A DNA stretch of 64,000 nt from the NCBI RefSeq assembly GCF_004005935.1, contig NZ_SACQ01000001.1, positions 713,485 through 777,484 on the forward strand, written 5' to 3'. Source of the stretch: Neptunomonas marina. GTDB lineage: Bacteria; Pseudomonadota; Gammaproteobacteria; Pseudomonadales; Balneatricaceae. How positions within the stretch are numbered: the stretch's first letter is position 1; each line of letters opens with the position of its first letter. This document shows positions 9,125 to 17,977 of the stretch, one piece after another. The position numbers and the translations under genes are program-made. A model generated the notes under the pieces. It worked only from the letters and a program-made list of their open reading frames with translations. It was not told the origin of the DNA and did not search any database.

Positions 9125-12100
9125 ATGAGCAGTTACCTAGACGATTTTAAGAAACAAAACCCCGGTGTCGAGAAGTACTCTGACGCGGAAATCATCTCCA
9201 TTCTTCCTGATATTAACCCTTCATTAGCCGGCCTAAGTCATGAGGAACTTGTTACCTTCGCGACGACGCCAAAACCCACTGGGTTGTTGAGCAACGCAGT
9301 GGCTAGCTATCACTCTGTGATGGGAAATACCAAGCTCAACACCGCTGCGGAAAAGGCTTCCGATATCAATGACCCAAGCTTCGCGTCTTTGTCGACTCAG
9401 AAGCCTAGTACAAGCCTTTTCATGGGTATGACGGGCGATGAATTGAAGCGCAGATCGCTCGCTGCAACCGGCCAATTCCAAGAGTTGGATAAGGATCTTC
9501 AAACCACGCTTGATGATGCAGAGTATCACCAAAAGGAAGCGAGCAAAGCGGTACTGTCTCCGACCACTCAAAGGTTCCTGAAGGGAAGTGGCGAGGATGA
9601 ATCATCGATAGTTGACGACTTCTTGGCTGACCCGTTCACGATTGTAACGGAGATTGGAGCAAGCTCTGCGTATGGGTCTTTGGAGGCTCTGGGCACTGGA
9701 GCGCTTATGAGTGCAGCAGGGCCTGTAGGTTTCGCGTTAGGCAGTGGACTTGGTTCTGCACGAGTTGAGTTTGCGGCCACTGTGGCCGAAGAGCTTCGCG
9801 AAAGCGGAATCGACTTAACGAACGCAGCGCGTTTCCGAGAGGCGCTTAGCGCGCGGCCTGAGCTGCTGACCAATGCGGTAAGTAAAGCTCGAAAAAGAGC
9901 AGCGGCAATCGGCACAGCAGATGCGTTAACAATGGGCTTGGCTTCCAAAAGTCTTGGCTTCGGAAAAGGTGTAACGAAGCAGTTAACCAATATGGCCACT
10001 CAGGGTGCCGTTCAGATTGGGGGCGGAGCTGCAGGGGAGGCCAGCGCACAGCTGGTTACTGACGGCCAGATCACAGATGGTCGAGCGATTGCGGCAGAGG
10101 CCGTGGGTGAGCTTGTAACGACGCCCATCGATGTCGCAGTTGCCACCCGTACTATACTTGATAATGCGTCTTCCAATATCAAAAGCGCCGGCGAAGAGGC
10201 TGCGGCAGCTGGGGGCGATGCTCTTGACCAGGCGTCTGCTAGGGCGGATACGGCCAGCCAAGAACTACCAAATGCCGTTGCGACATCCACTGAAATTCAG
10301 AAAGCACGAGAGCAAATTGATTCTGGCGCCCAAGACAGTGCAACGCTGATTCAAGAAGCCCCTGTGTTTGAAGAGCGGCCAACGGCGTCACATCGTGATA
10401 TGTCTGGTATTGACGGCTTGATCATCGCGGCGGAGCGAATGGGCTTTGCTGATGAGGTGTCTACCTTGTCGACTGCCAAGCGTGTTTACCAGCGCGCTGC
10501 GAGGGCAAAGGCCGGCGGTAACGAGCGGCTTGCAGAAGCCATGTACCGTCGGGCAGATGATCTGTTTCGAAGTGCGACAGAGACCAACGAGCAAGTTCGA
10601 GAGGTGGCTAACCAGTTTCCTGCGCCTTATGTGAGTACTGGTGAGGTTGTCGGTGGTGAGCTTGCTAGCTCTGTAAAGACAGAGGGTGCAAAGGTAGGTG
10701 AAACCTATGATCAACCGCTAGAGGTCGGTGTTGATGTGGGTGCTACTCCAGAAAGCGCAGCGTTATTGCCTGATGCTTCTCTTGAAGTGCCTGATAATGG
10801 TTTGGCACCCAGCCAACAAGACAGCAGCATTGATCCTGAATATACTTCTGAAGCGAAGAAAACGTTTTGGGAGGAGTTTAATAATGGCGCACTTCGACGC
10901 GGACCCGGAAACAGTCGAGAGGCTCAAAAAGCTTGGGTGGAAGAAAGAATCACCGCTGGACATGGATTTGACCGGGGCAGACCACGAGTTCTCGCCGGAA
11001 CTCCTGGCGGAGGTAGAGAAACTCTGTTCTTTGGAGGCGAAGTCGCAGGGTTCCGAGGAATCGTCACCGACGGACAAGTAACACGAAATAAAGCAGGCCA
11101 AGAGGTGTTTACTCTTAGAGTAATACCTCCTGAACTGATGCAGAAAGGCGCTACTGAAAGCGCGTCCATTTTAACGGTATCTCTCAAAAATACCGGCAAC
11201 AACGAATATGAGGTTGGCGTTCTTGGACCTGTTGAAGGCGGCGCGGCGGCTCAAGCTCTGGCCGGTACGGAATACTTAAGCGACACTGGCAAAACCAGTC
11301 CTCAGGGACTGAAATACCTCAAGCTCAATATCGGCAATACTGCGACCAAGTCCTTCCTATCTGAGGCTGTGCGCCGCTTGGCCATGCACAATGGCAAAGC
11401 CCCTAATGCTGTTATTTACTCTGCGCATGATACAGGTGCACGCGCTGGCGACGACACAGTACGCAAATTCAATAGAGATACTATCGAGAGTCGGTTTAGT
11501 CGAACGCCCGAGACTCAAACTCTCATCGACTCCATTAAGTCTCTCCATCCTGAGGTAAAGCTCAGCGTAATGGAAAGCGATACTCAACTCGAAGTCTCTA
11601 AGATAGAAGTGCCTCCAGAGCTACGTTCCAAAGGTATTGGATCGGCAGTTATGGAACAGATTATCAGCCACGCAGATAAGCAGCAGAAAACTCTCGTTCT
11701 CACACCATCATCTGATTTTGGCGGCAATAAAGCGAAGTTAACAGCATGGTATAAGCGGTTGGGGTTCGTGGAGAATAAGGGCCGAAATCGTGATTACGAA
11801 ATAAGCGAGAGTATGTATCGGCCTGTTGGTGCTGCGAGTTTTTCACGGTCTGGTGCTTCGCGTAATACAAACACGCCGATCTCGCGTGATCAAGTAGATG
11901 CGATTGCCGTTCGTATTACCGCTGACTGGGCGAATGCTCCCGAAATGATAACCGTTGCGACGGATCGCGAGCTTCCTGCGGATCTTCAAGCCACCATAGA
12001 TGAGCAAAACGCACGTAACCAAATAGATGGCGTATTCCATAATGGCCGGTTTTACCTCGTAGCTGACAAGATTCGGACTGAAGCCGACGTGGAACGTATT

Positions 12101-15100
12101 GTACTGCACGAAGCGCTTGGTCACTACGGATTACGGCAGCTCTATGGTAGCGCGCTTGAATTCCATATGGATCGTCTTTTTGAACAAGTGGGCGGCTACT
12201 CTGGTATTCAGCAGTTAGGCCAGAAGTATGGTTTCGACCTTTCAGGCTATTGGGATAACAGCAGCGGTATGAGCATAGCAGAGCGTCGCCAAATGATGGC
12301 TGATGAGCTCGTCGCGCATATCGCTGGGACCGGTAAAGTCGCCCCAGACTTGATTCAGCGGATCGCGCATATCATTCGCCGCGGCCTTCGCAAGGTGATG
12401 TCTGGTACTCGGTTTGCCGAGTCGCTCGATACCATGACCGACGTGGAGATTCTGCGAGTCGTCGCTGCTGCTCGAAAAGCGGTTGTTAAAGGTGAAGCGC
12501 GAATTACTACACTGACTCATGACCCTCGCTTTATCAAAACCTTTGAAGATGCAATGTATGGCGAGCCAGCTTCCAATGACGCTGAAGTTCCAAGTACTCC
12601 ATCAAATGCTGCTGAAGACAGTAAGCCAAGCACCGCAGGAGACTTGCACGGGGGGGCACTCGACGACTACCAAGCAAAGCGTTCGGCACACAACTTCTCT
12701 GAGGCACGGTTAGCTGTGAAAGACTTCCAGGGGAGTGTTTTAGTTAATGAAGAAACACAAATGGAGGCCGTGGTATCTCGCAACACGCTCGACAAAATGT
12801 TGAGCCGCAAAGCTGTTACAAAATCAGAGAGCCCAGCTGGTCATTCAATGGCGGTTGCTAACGCGGATCACTTGTTCGAAAAGGCTGTTTTGGGCTGGTC
12901 AAAGGCTGACAGTAAAGGTGAGGCTAGCATCAAAGCAATTCATCGTTACTTTGCGCCATTTGTGGTTGATGGAAAAGCGAGCATTGTAAAACTCACGGTT
13001 AAGGAAACCGCTCGTTCAGGACAAAATAATCCTCTTTACTCTCTTGAGTCTGTGGAGCTAAACGAAAAAACCTCTGCAGCTTGGTGGGTTGAGACAGTCG
13101 CTAAAGCCGATGGCATTAACCTGGATTCAATCCGCTCTGCAGAGGCCATTTACAGTCTAGCGAACGCTGTTGAAGAGTACAATCAAGATACGCGATTCTC
13201 TCGCACTCAAACTCCGCTAGATGACGGCTTCAGTGCACCTGAGGAAACAATATCTCGCCAAGCTATTTCTTGGATCGCGGATAAGTTTCATGTGCTTAAA
13301 AAGCTACAGGCTGATATCGAGTCTTCTGGTGGCAGTATCTCTGAACAATCTGATGCGTATCTAGCGGAGGAGCTATTCCACGGTAAGGCAGAGAACGATC
13401 TGCGGCTTATGCGAGATACCTACATCGAACCTCTCGCGAAGCAGATGGTGAAGCTGGGTATTACGCAAGAGCAGCTCGACCAATACTTGTACGCCAAGCA
13501 TGCACCAGAGCGAAACGCGCATATTGCCAGCATTAACCCTGATCTCCCGGATGGCGGTTCTGGGATGACTAATGCAGAAGCGGCTGACGTTCTTCGTACC
13601 GTTGAAGCAGATGGTAAACAAGCGGATTACGAAAAGCTGGCCACCATTGTTTATGATTTGCTGGAGTCTCGCCGCTACGAAATCCGAGAGAATGGCTTGG
13701 AAGATACCGGCCTGATCGATGCGTGGGAAAGCAAATACGAGCATTATGTTCCGCTCAAAGGCTTTGCTGTCGATGAGCAGCAAGAAGGACTACCTCGCAG
13801 CGGCAAGGGCTTTACGATAGGTGGGAAGGAGTCAAAGCGTGCGCTCGGACGTAAATCACAAGCTGCCAGCCCTTCCTCATATGCAATACAAGACTTGACC
13901 GAAACGTTGATTCGTAAGCGTAAGAACGAAGTCGGTAATGCTTTCCTCGCTCTGGTGGAAGAGAATCCGAACACTGACTATTGGCAAGTGTTTACCGACG
14001 ACTCGCCAGAGATGGATCGACGCATTGTTCAAAGAACAGATCCTGAGACGGGCAACAAATACGAGGAGGTCGTTGAGCGGCCCATTCCCATGGCGATGCT
14101 GTCTGATCGTTACTTCAGCACTAAACGTGACGGCACTACATATTACATTAAGCTCGAAGATCCCCGCTTGATGAAGGCAATGAAGAACATTGGTCCTGAT
14201 TCGAGTAACTTCTTCATACAAGGGCTGGCAAAAGTTAACCGGTTCCTATCGTCGGTAAATACATCATTTAACCCCGAATTTGTTGTAGGCAACTTCGCAC
14301 GTGATATTCAAACGGCGGTACTTAATCTATCCGCAGAGCAGTCTCGAGCCGACGGTAAGATCCAAGGTGAGAAGATCGTCAAGCAGACCGTAAAGGATGT
14401 TCCTGTTGCGATGCGTTCGATCTATCGATCACTGCGTGGTAAAGCGTCTAAAAACGAGTGGGCCGCATACTTTGATGAGTTTCGCGAGGCAGGTGCTAAA
14501 ACTGGCTACTTCGATATGAAGGATATCGATGGTCAGGCGGCCGATATCCAGCACCTAGTTGATATCGCGAAGGGCGGCGTGAAGGGAGGCTTTATAAAGT
14601 GGGGTGGTGCTACCTTAAAGCTAGTTGAAGACCTCAACCAATCGGTAGAAAACGCTGTACGCCTGAGTGCTTATGTCAATGCTCGTCGTGCTGGCGTCAG
14701 CAAAGCGAAAGCGGCGTCTTTGGCGAAGAACATGACAGTGAACTTTAACCGGCGCGGCGAGGCAGGTACTACGCTGAATGCGCTGTATATGTTTGCGAAT
14801 GCATCGATACAGGGCAGCATGAACTTTGCTCGGACGATGGGTAGTTTGCGAGGCGAGAAAGGCGATCCTGTTTGGCAGCGATTGCATACTGCCCAGAAGA
14901 TCAGTGCTGGCCTCATGGCAGGGTCGTTTGCGATTGCAATGGCTAACCGGGCGGGAGCAGGTGATGATGAGGATGGCGAAAACTGGTACGACAAAGTGCC
15001 GCAGTACGTTAAAGAGCGCAACCTAGTAATCATGAAGTCTCTCTTGGGTGGCGAGCAAGACGGCTCCTATTGGAAAATTCCTTTGCCTTACGGTTACAAC

Positions 15101-15943
15101 ATTTTCCATGTGTTTGGGACATCGGTTGAAGCAGCGGCTATTGGTGAAACCAGTGTGCCACGTGCTGCTGCAGATTTGATGTTGGCGACGCTAGGTAGCT
15201 TTTCGCCAATCGGTTTTCAGGATAGTAACTCCTTGAGCGTTGGCATCATGAAGAACGTTGCGCCCACTATCGCTAAGCCACTGGTAGATGTGGTCGCAAA
15301 TGAGAACTTCATGGGCTCTTCCATCTATAACGAAAACTTTCCCTTCGGTACACCAAAGCCTGATAGCCACCTTTCACGACGTTCCACACCCGAGGGCTAC
15401 AAAGCTATAGCTGAGTTCTTAAACGAGGTCTCCGGTGGTTCTCGTTGGCGCTCCGGTGCACTCGATATCAACCCTGATGTCATGCGGTATTTTGTAAATT
15501 TCGTTACGGGCGGTGCGGGTGCTTTCGTGGCTGATAAGCTTCCTGATAATGTCTATCGGGTTGCCAATGGCGTGGACCTCCCATTGCACAAAACGCTCTT
15601 TCTGCGTCGAGTGAACGGGCAGGTATTGCCGTATGCCGATCAATCAGCGTTCTATGATCGACGTAACGAAATAGGGCAAACGTATGCTGAATTTAAAGCG
15701 CTTAATGGGCGCGAAAGAGGGGCGTTTTATCGGGAAAATAGAGGGTTGATATCGCTGCGTCCGAAAGTGAAGCAAGTTGAGAAGCAGCTAAAGATGCTCA
15801 GAAAGAGACGTGATCTAATCTACGCAATGAACCTGTCTGCTGCTGAGCGAGATCGTCGCCTTAAAGCCGTCGAGCGAGACATGAAGAAGGTGGTAGATCA
15901 GTTTAACCTGGCATACCGCCGCGCTACTCAAAGCGTTCTATAA
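9125..15943 (+). CDS. Giant phage polyvalent protein (GNAT-like, HExxxH and LPD38-like segments)
   Basis: A 2272-residue multidomain protein. Visible parts in order: helical N-terminus (1-150); Gly/Ala-rich hydrophobic stretches (about 170-340) that could insert into membranes; a GNAT acetyltransferase-like segment at about 790-895 with RSKGIGSAVMEQI and WYKRLGFVE; a putative metalloprotease segment with HEALGH at 995-1000 (HExxxH spacing) and a later DELVAHI near 1060; a beta-rich segment at about 1200-1355 with KASIVKLTVKE resembling LPD3-type domains; helical segments at 1370-1560; and an LPD38-like part at about 1700-1890 (FNPEFVVGNFARDIQ). Such polyvalent proteins are thought to be packaged and injected with phage DNA to act early on host defences. 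Domain names are from recall. Residues 587-652 overlap a second gene in another frame. Confidence 0.8.
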   Translation: MSSYLDDFKKQNPGVEKYSDAEIISILPDINPSLAGLSHEELVTFATTPKPTGLLSNAVASYHSVMGNTKLNTAAEKASDINDPSFASLSTQKPSTSLFMGMTGDELKRRSLAATGQFQELDKDLQTTLDDAEYHQKEASKAVLSPTTQRFLKGSGEDESSIVDDFLADPFTIVTEIGASSAYGSLEALGTGALMSAAGPVGFALGSGLGSARVEFAATVAEELRESGIDLTNAARFREALSARPELLTNAVSKARKRAAAIGTADALTMGLASKSLGFGKGVTKQLTNMATQGAVQIGGGAAGEASAQLVTDGQITDGRAIAAEAVGELVTTPIDVAVATRTILDNASSNIKSAGEEAAAAGGDALDQASARADTASQELPNAVATSTEIQKAREQIDSGAQDSATLIQEAPVFEERPTASHRDMSGIDGLIIAAERMGFADEVSTLSTAKRVYQRAARAKAGGNERLAEAMYRRADDLFRSATETNEQVREVANQFPAPYVSTGEVVGGELASSVKTEGAKVGETYDQPLEVGVDVGATPESAALLPDASLEVPDNGLAPSQQDSSIDPEYTSEAKKTFWEEFNNGALRRGPGNSREAQKAWVEERITAGHGFDRGRPRVLAGTPGGGRETLFFGGEVAGFRGIVTDGQVTRNKAGQEVFTLRVIPPELMQKGATESASILTVSLKNTGNNEYEVGVLGPVEGGAAAQALAGTEYLSDTGKTSPQGLKYLKLNIGNTATKSFLSEAVRRLAMHNGKAPNAVIYSAHDTGARAGDDTVRKFNRDTIESRFSRTPETQTLIDSIKSLHPEVKLSVMESDTQLEVSKIEVPPELRSKGIGSAVMEQIISHADKQQKTLVLTPSSDFGGNKAKLTAWYKRLGFVENKGRNRDYEISESMYRPVGAASFSRSGASRNTNTPISRDQVDAIAVRITADWANAPEMITVATDRELPADLQATIDEQNARNQIDGVFHNGRFYLVADKIRTEADVERIVLHEALGHYGLRQLYGSALEFHMDRLFEQVGGYSGIQQLGQKYGFDLSGYWDNSSGMSIAERRQMMADELVAHIAGTGKVAPDLIQRIAHIIRRGLRKVMSGTRFAESLDTMTDVEILRVVAAARKAVVKGEARITTLTHDPRFIKTFEDAMYGEPASNDAEVPSTPSNAAEDSKPSTAGDLHGGALDDYQAKRSAHNFSEARLAVKDFQGSVLVNEETQMEAVVSRNTLDKMLSRKAVTKSESPAGHSMAVANADHLFEKAVLGWSKADSKGEASIKAIHRYFAPFVVDGKASIVKLTVKETARSGQNNPLYSLESVELNEKTSAAWWVETVAKADGINLDSIRSAEAIYSLANAVEEYNQDTRFSRTQTPLDDGFSAPEETISRQAISWIADKFHVLKKLQADIESSGGSISEQSDAYLAEELFHGKAENDLRLMRDTYIEPLAKQMVKLGITQEQLDQYLYAKHAPERNAHIASINPDLPDGGSGMTNAEAADVLRTVEADGKQADYEKLATIVYDLLESRRYEIRENGLEDTGLIDAWESKYEHYVPLKGFAVDEQQEGLPRSGKGFTIGGKESKRALGRKSQAASPSSYAIQDLTETLIRKRKNEVGNAFLALVEENPNTDYWQVFTDDSPEMDRRIVQRTDPETGNKYEEVVERPIPMAMLSDRYFSTKRDGTTYYIKLEDPRLMKAMKNIGPDSSNFFIQGLAKVNRFLSSVNTSFNPEFVVGNFARDIQTAVLNLSAEQSRADGKIQGEKIVKQTVKDVPVAMRSIYRSLRGKASKNEWAAYFDEFREAGAKTGYFDMKDIDGQAADIQHLVDIAKGGVKGGFIKWGGATLKLVEDLNQSVENAVRLSAYVNARRAGVSKAKAASLAKNMTVNFNRRGEAGTTLNALYMFANASIQGSMNFARTMGSLRGEKGDPVWQRLHTAQKISAGLMAGSFAIAMANRAGAGDDEDGENWYDKVPQYVKERNLVIMKSLLGGEQDGSYWKIPLPYGYNIFHVFGTSVEAAAIGETSVPRAAADLMLATLGSFSPIGFQDSNSLSVGIMKNVAPTIAKPLVDVVANENFMGSSIYNENFPFGTPKPDSHLSRRSTPEGYKAIAEFLNEVSGGSRWRSGALDINPDVMRYFVNFVTGGAGAFVADKLPDNVYRVANGVDLPLHKTLFLRRVNGQVLPYADQSAFYDRRNEIGQTYAEFKALNGRERGAFYRENRGLISLRPKVKQVEKQLKMLRKRRDLIYAMNLSAAERDRRLKAVERDMKKVVDQFNLAYRRATQSVL
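10884..11081 (+). CDS. Nested small gene inside the giant phage gene
   Basis: A 65-residue reading frame lies entirely inside the giant gene, shifted by +1. ATG 10884 follows GGGAGGAG with a seven-base spacer, among the best ribosome binding sites in the prophage. The product is acidic and looks like a natural helical protein: DADPETVERLKKLGWKKE, then a short loop and FSPELLAEVEKLCSLEAK, ending in a Ser/Glu tail. In this stretch the giant frame uses many GGA, AGA and CGA codons and encodes a Gly/Arg-rich segment, as if constrained by the nested frame. Function unknown; a small regulator or anti-defence peptide is possible. Expression is not proven. Confidence 0.5.
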   Translation: MAHFDADPETVERLKKLGWKKESPLDMDLTGADHEFSPELLAEVEKLCSLEAKSQGSEESSPTDK

Positions 15944-16124
15944 TCCAAACCACAATGGGGCAAAAAATCGCTATCAATACTGCGGCCATAAATGGAAGTA
16001 TGCCGAGTATTGATAAGCCGGCAAAGAACCGTTCCCCGGTTAGCCCATACAGCCCTACACAGACGATAGATGCAAGAAAACCGTTGGTAACGATATCACC
16101 TAGAATATCCTTATTTTCCGTCAT
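15924..16124 (-). CDS. Small two-helix membrane protein, holin-like
   Basis: A 66-residue product with a short polar N-terminus (TENKDILGDIVTNG) followed by two hydrophobic helices (about 15-32 and 38-60) and a charged end (ERFE). Size and topology fit small holins or other phage membrane proteins, but no family signature is visible. It is read opposite to the structural genes and overlaps the last 20 bases of the giant gene tail to tail. A diverged, decayed copy of its first codons and upstream DNA exists near 19735-19905, so this was a mobile or duplicated unit. Confidence 0.5.
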   Translation of the reverse strand: MTENKDILGDIVTNGFLASIVCVGLYGLTGERFFAGLSILGILPFMAAVLIAIFCPIVVWIIERFE

Positions 16125-16200
16125 GTTTCATGGCTCACTTTCCTAGTGTTCACATTAGGATACTCGGCTCTATGGTGAACGTATAGCGAACGGATAATTT

Positions 16201-16225
16201 GCTCTAGAGCCTTTAGGTTAACCTA
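16201..16225. promoter_or_regulatory. Two adjacent palindromes upstream of the small membrane gene
   Basis: GCTCTAGAGC (16201-16210) is a perfect 10-base palindrome, and TAGGTTAACCTA (16214-16225) a perfect 12-base palindrome three bases further on. They lie about 80-100 bases upstream of the start at 16124, between the divergent-end genes, where a promoter or repressor operator would be expected. The homologous region near 19830-19850 keeps the flanks but not the palindromes. Regulatory role is inference. Confidence 0.35.
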
Positions 16226-16270
16226 TCCAGGTAGGTCCACTTGCCGATAAAATTCCCATAGAGAAGAGGG

Positions 16271-16714
16271 TTACTCTTCTTTCAATATGTCCAAAAAGTT
16301 ATTTGAGCCTGTCATTACCGTCTCTGGGGGAAGATTAAAGGGTGGATGTGAGTCTAAATCTACCAGCTTGATTGTGTACTTATCTATTTTCTGGTAGTGG
16401 ACCACATACTCCGATGTCAGATCCCCGTTTGAATCTGTTTCGTAGTCAGGTATGCCTATATGGTAGTGATATAGATTATGTTTTTTGGCGTAGTCAACCT
16501 TTTTTTTCCATTGAGGGTCATCGGTTGGCACCAGAAAAGAGGGCTTATTTCGCCCTCTCAATGAGCTATCAAAGCCATTGGCTAAGAATTCTGATATGAA
16601 GATAGATATCTTATAACCGTCAGTATCCGGGTCATTGCGCTTTGAGGGCTTTACGCTAGATACTAGGTTCTGAAAGACTTTGAGAAAATGATTACTGAGA
16701 AGAACCTGATTCAA
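16271..16714 (-). CDS. Toxin-like protein of a putative toxin-antitoxin pair
   Basis: A 147-residue protein from a TTG start preceded by GGAAG at six bases. The C-terminal half (KKKVDYAKKHNLYHYHIGIP, later SEYVVHYQK and DSHPPFNLPP) has the short beta-strand pattern of small RelE/ParE-like or similar toxins; the family is not firmly recognised. It overlaps the upstream small gene by 23 bases, the compact two-gene layout of many toxin-antitoxin systems. It lies in the cargo region next to the prophage, a common site for such modules. The toxin assignment is inference from size, layout and setting. Confidence 0.5.
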   Translation of the reverse strand: MNQVLLSNHFLKVFQNLVSSVKPSKRNDPDTDGYKISIFISEFLANGFDSSLRGRNKPSFLVPTDDPQWKKKVDYAKKHNLYHYHIGIPDYETDSNGDLTSEYVVHYQKIDKYTIKLVDLDSHPPFNLPPETVMTGSNNFLDILKEE

Positions 16715-16952
16715 CGTTAGCTTCCATTAGCGCACGCATAACCTGCTCAGGTGTCATGTTGCCTGATAAAGTCAATGCGGTAGAGGAGTCCTTGCCTTCT
16801 ACAGCTTGCTGCATTCGTTGCAGATCAAACCTGTGCTTAGGTACCTGCTTACGTCTAGTAGCTGTTGTGCTTTGCATAAGTGATTCTAACTGATATGGAT
16901 TTACTAAGTCAGTATATACCTGAAAAGCACATAAATCTAATTGATGTCGCAC
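16692..16952 (-). CDS. Antitoxin-like small protein upstream of 16271-16714
   Basis: An 86-residue frame from GTG 16952, supported by GAGGT four bases upstream; an internal ATG at 16877 would give 61 residues but lacks a clear ribosome binding site. The C-terminal part (RFDLQRMQQAVEG, then LSGNMTPEQVMRALMEANV) is helical with a basic stretch TATRRKQVPKHR that could bind nucleic acid. The reading frame overlaps the next gene by 23 bases. Small, first in a two-gene unit and partly basic, it fits an antitoxin, but no DNA-binding fold is proven. Confidence 0.45.
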   Translation of the reverse strand: MRHQLDLCAFQVYTDLVNPYQLESLMQSTTATRRKQVPKHRFDLQRMQQAVEGKDSSTALTLSGNMTPEQVMRALMEANVESGSSQ

Positions 16953-17457
16953 TGGGACCTCGCAAGCGTAAGAGTGCAGCGAAAAGAATACTCTTTAGGG
17001 ACGCTTTCTGTGTTCACAAAGGGCCAACCAAGCTGGCTAAGCTAATGGTCGATGTAGACGCAGCATGAACAATATATGCGGGAAAATGACTTGAGGGTAG
17101 AGGAAGCGCTGTGTCAATGCGTAGGTTCGCAGATTGGTACTTTAGTGATTATTTCCGAGAGGCAATACTGTGAACATCCAACGCTGGATATCTGCAACTG
17201 GATTTATGCAGCTAGAAAAAACATTGATAAGATTTGATGTATTAGATGGTGACTTGCTGCGTCGTGCGTTCTTTTGGAACGTTTGGCCCGCATTGGTTCT
17301 GAATTTATCAGTTATCATCGTATGACTAGACATCATTACATGAAGAAATAAGCGAGGATTTGATGTGTAAATCGACCAGAAACGAGAAAGGCCCAAAGCA
17401 GCTGCAACTGCTTTGGGCTCAGATATCAAATTGATCCATAACGTGAGGACAACTGAC
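16953..17457. other. Gap between antitoxin-like gene and small + strand gene
   Basis: About 500 bases with no convincing gene. Short frames occur, for example one of about 50 codons from a GTG near 17170 with RWISATGFMQLEKTL and NVWPALVLNL, and one of about 20 codons ending near 17172 (RRFADWYFSDYFREAIL). These two could be shards of a decayed gene, but neither has a clear ribosome binding site. Confidence 0.3.
17391..17418. other. Perfect 11-bp stem hairpin upstream of the 68-residue gene
   Basis: GCCCAAAGCAG (17391-17401) is mirrored by CTGCTTTGGGC (17408-17418) with a six-base loop. The + side has no T-run, so it is not an ordinary + strand terminator. Read on the - strand it is followed by a modest T-rich stretch. 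It sits 40 bases before the start at 17458 and could be a leader structure or a protein-binding site. Confidence 0.4.
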
Positions 17458-17664
17458 ATGAGCAGTCTAGCACAAACTTTAAGTCATAAAACCCAGAGTG
17501 AGTTGTCGGACCTCAGTCTGCTCGCTAGCCAAGGGGCTGCTATTGCTGTTGCGATTTCAGTAGACGAGTCGCTTGATGCTTTACCAAAAAAGACGTTAAT
17601 TACTATTTTGTATGATCTTCACCAGAAATTTGAGCAGATAGAACAGCGCCTAGATGCTATCTGA
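17458..17664 (+). CDS. Small protein of unknown function
   Basis: A 68-residue product from ATG 17458, preceded by GTGAGGAC at suitable distance; the same frame is open further upstream, but that extension has no ribosome binding site. The sequence is helical: SSLAQTLSHKTQSELSDLS, a short Ala/Val-rich stretch, then KKTLITILYDLHQKFEQIEQ, which looks like a small coiled-coil dimeriser. It is followed by a good Rho-independent terminator, which supports a real transcription unit. It lies in the cargo zone beside the prophage. No family is recognised. Confidence 0.55.
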   Translation: MSSLAQTLSHKTQSELSDLSLLASQGAAIAVAISVDESLDALPKKTLITILYDLHQKFEQIEQRLDAI

Positions 17665-17738
17665 TACTGATTAGTTGAATAACTCGTAATAGTGGACTAA
17701 TTTGAATTGAGTCTCAGCACTCATACATCCCGTTAAAG

Positions 17739-17761
17739 GCGCTCCTCGGAGCGCTTTTTTT
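17739..17761 (+). terminator. Rho-independent terminator
   Basis: GCGCTCC (17739-17745) pairs with GGAGCGC (17748-17754), followed by seven T residues. The inner pairs must open to leave a usable loop. It ends the unit of the 68-residue gene at 17458-17664. Confidence 0.75.
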
Positions 17762-17977
17762 ATGTGGAAACGAAGCCGGTGCTGCTCGTAAGAGTGATAG
17801 AGAAGAACGATGGGAAACTATCGAATTCGCACTTACTTAAAAACTCATCGCACCACACAAGCATTACCTTGTCACACTCATCTCTGGTACCTGCTGCTAG
17901 CTTTGTACATAGCACTAGATAGGATGCAGGAGATTGTTCACTGCCACTTTGGTGTAGAGCGCTAATTTTACTGAAGA

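Noticed and set aside
9568-9999. 143-codon antisense frame inside the giant phage gene
   Set aside because: Same cause: Ala/Gly-rich sense coding leaves an open shadow; no start signal or protein-like pattern.
16880-17068. 62-codon + strand frame overlapping the antitoxin-like gene
   Set aside because: Opposes a better supported - strand gene and has no good ribosome binding site.
17142-17459. 105-codon - strand frame in the gap before the 68-residue gene
   Set aside because: Its start overlaps the supported + strand gene start and the sequence has no recognisable pattern.
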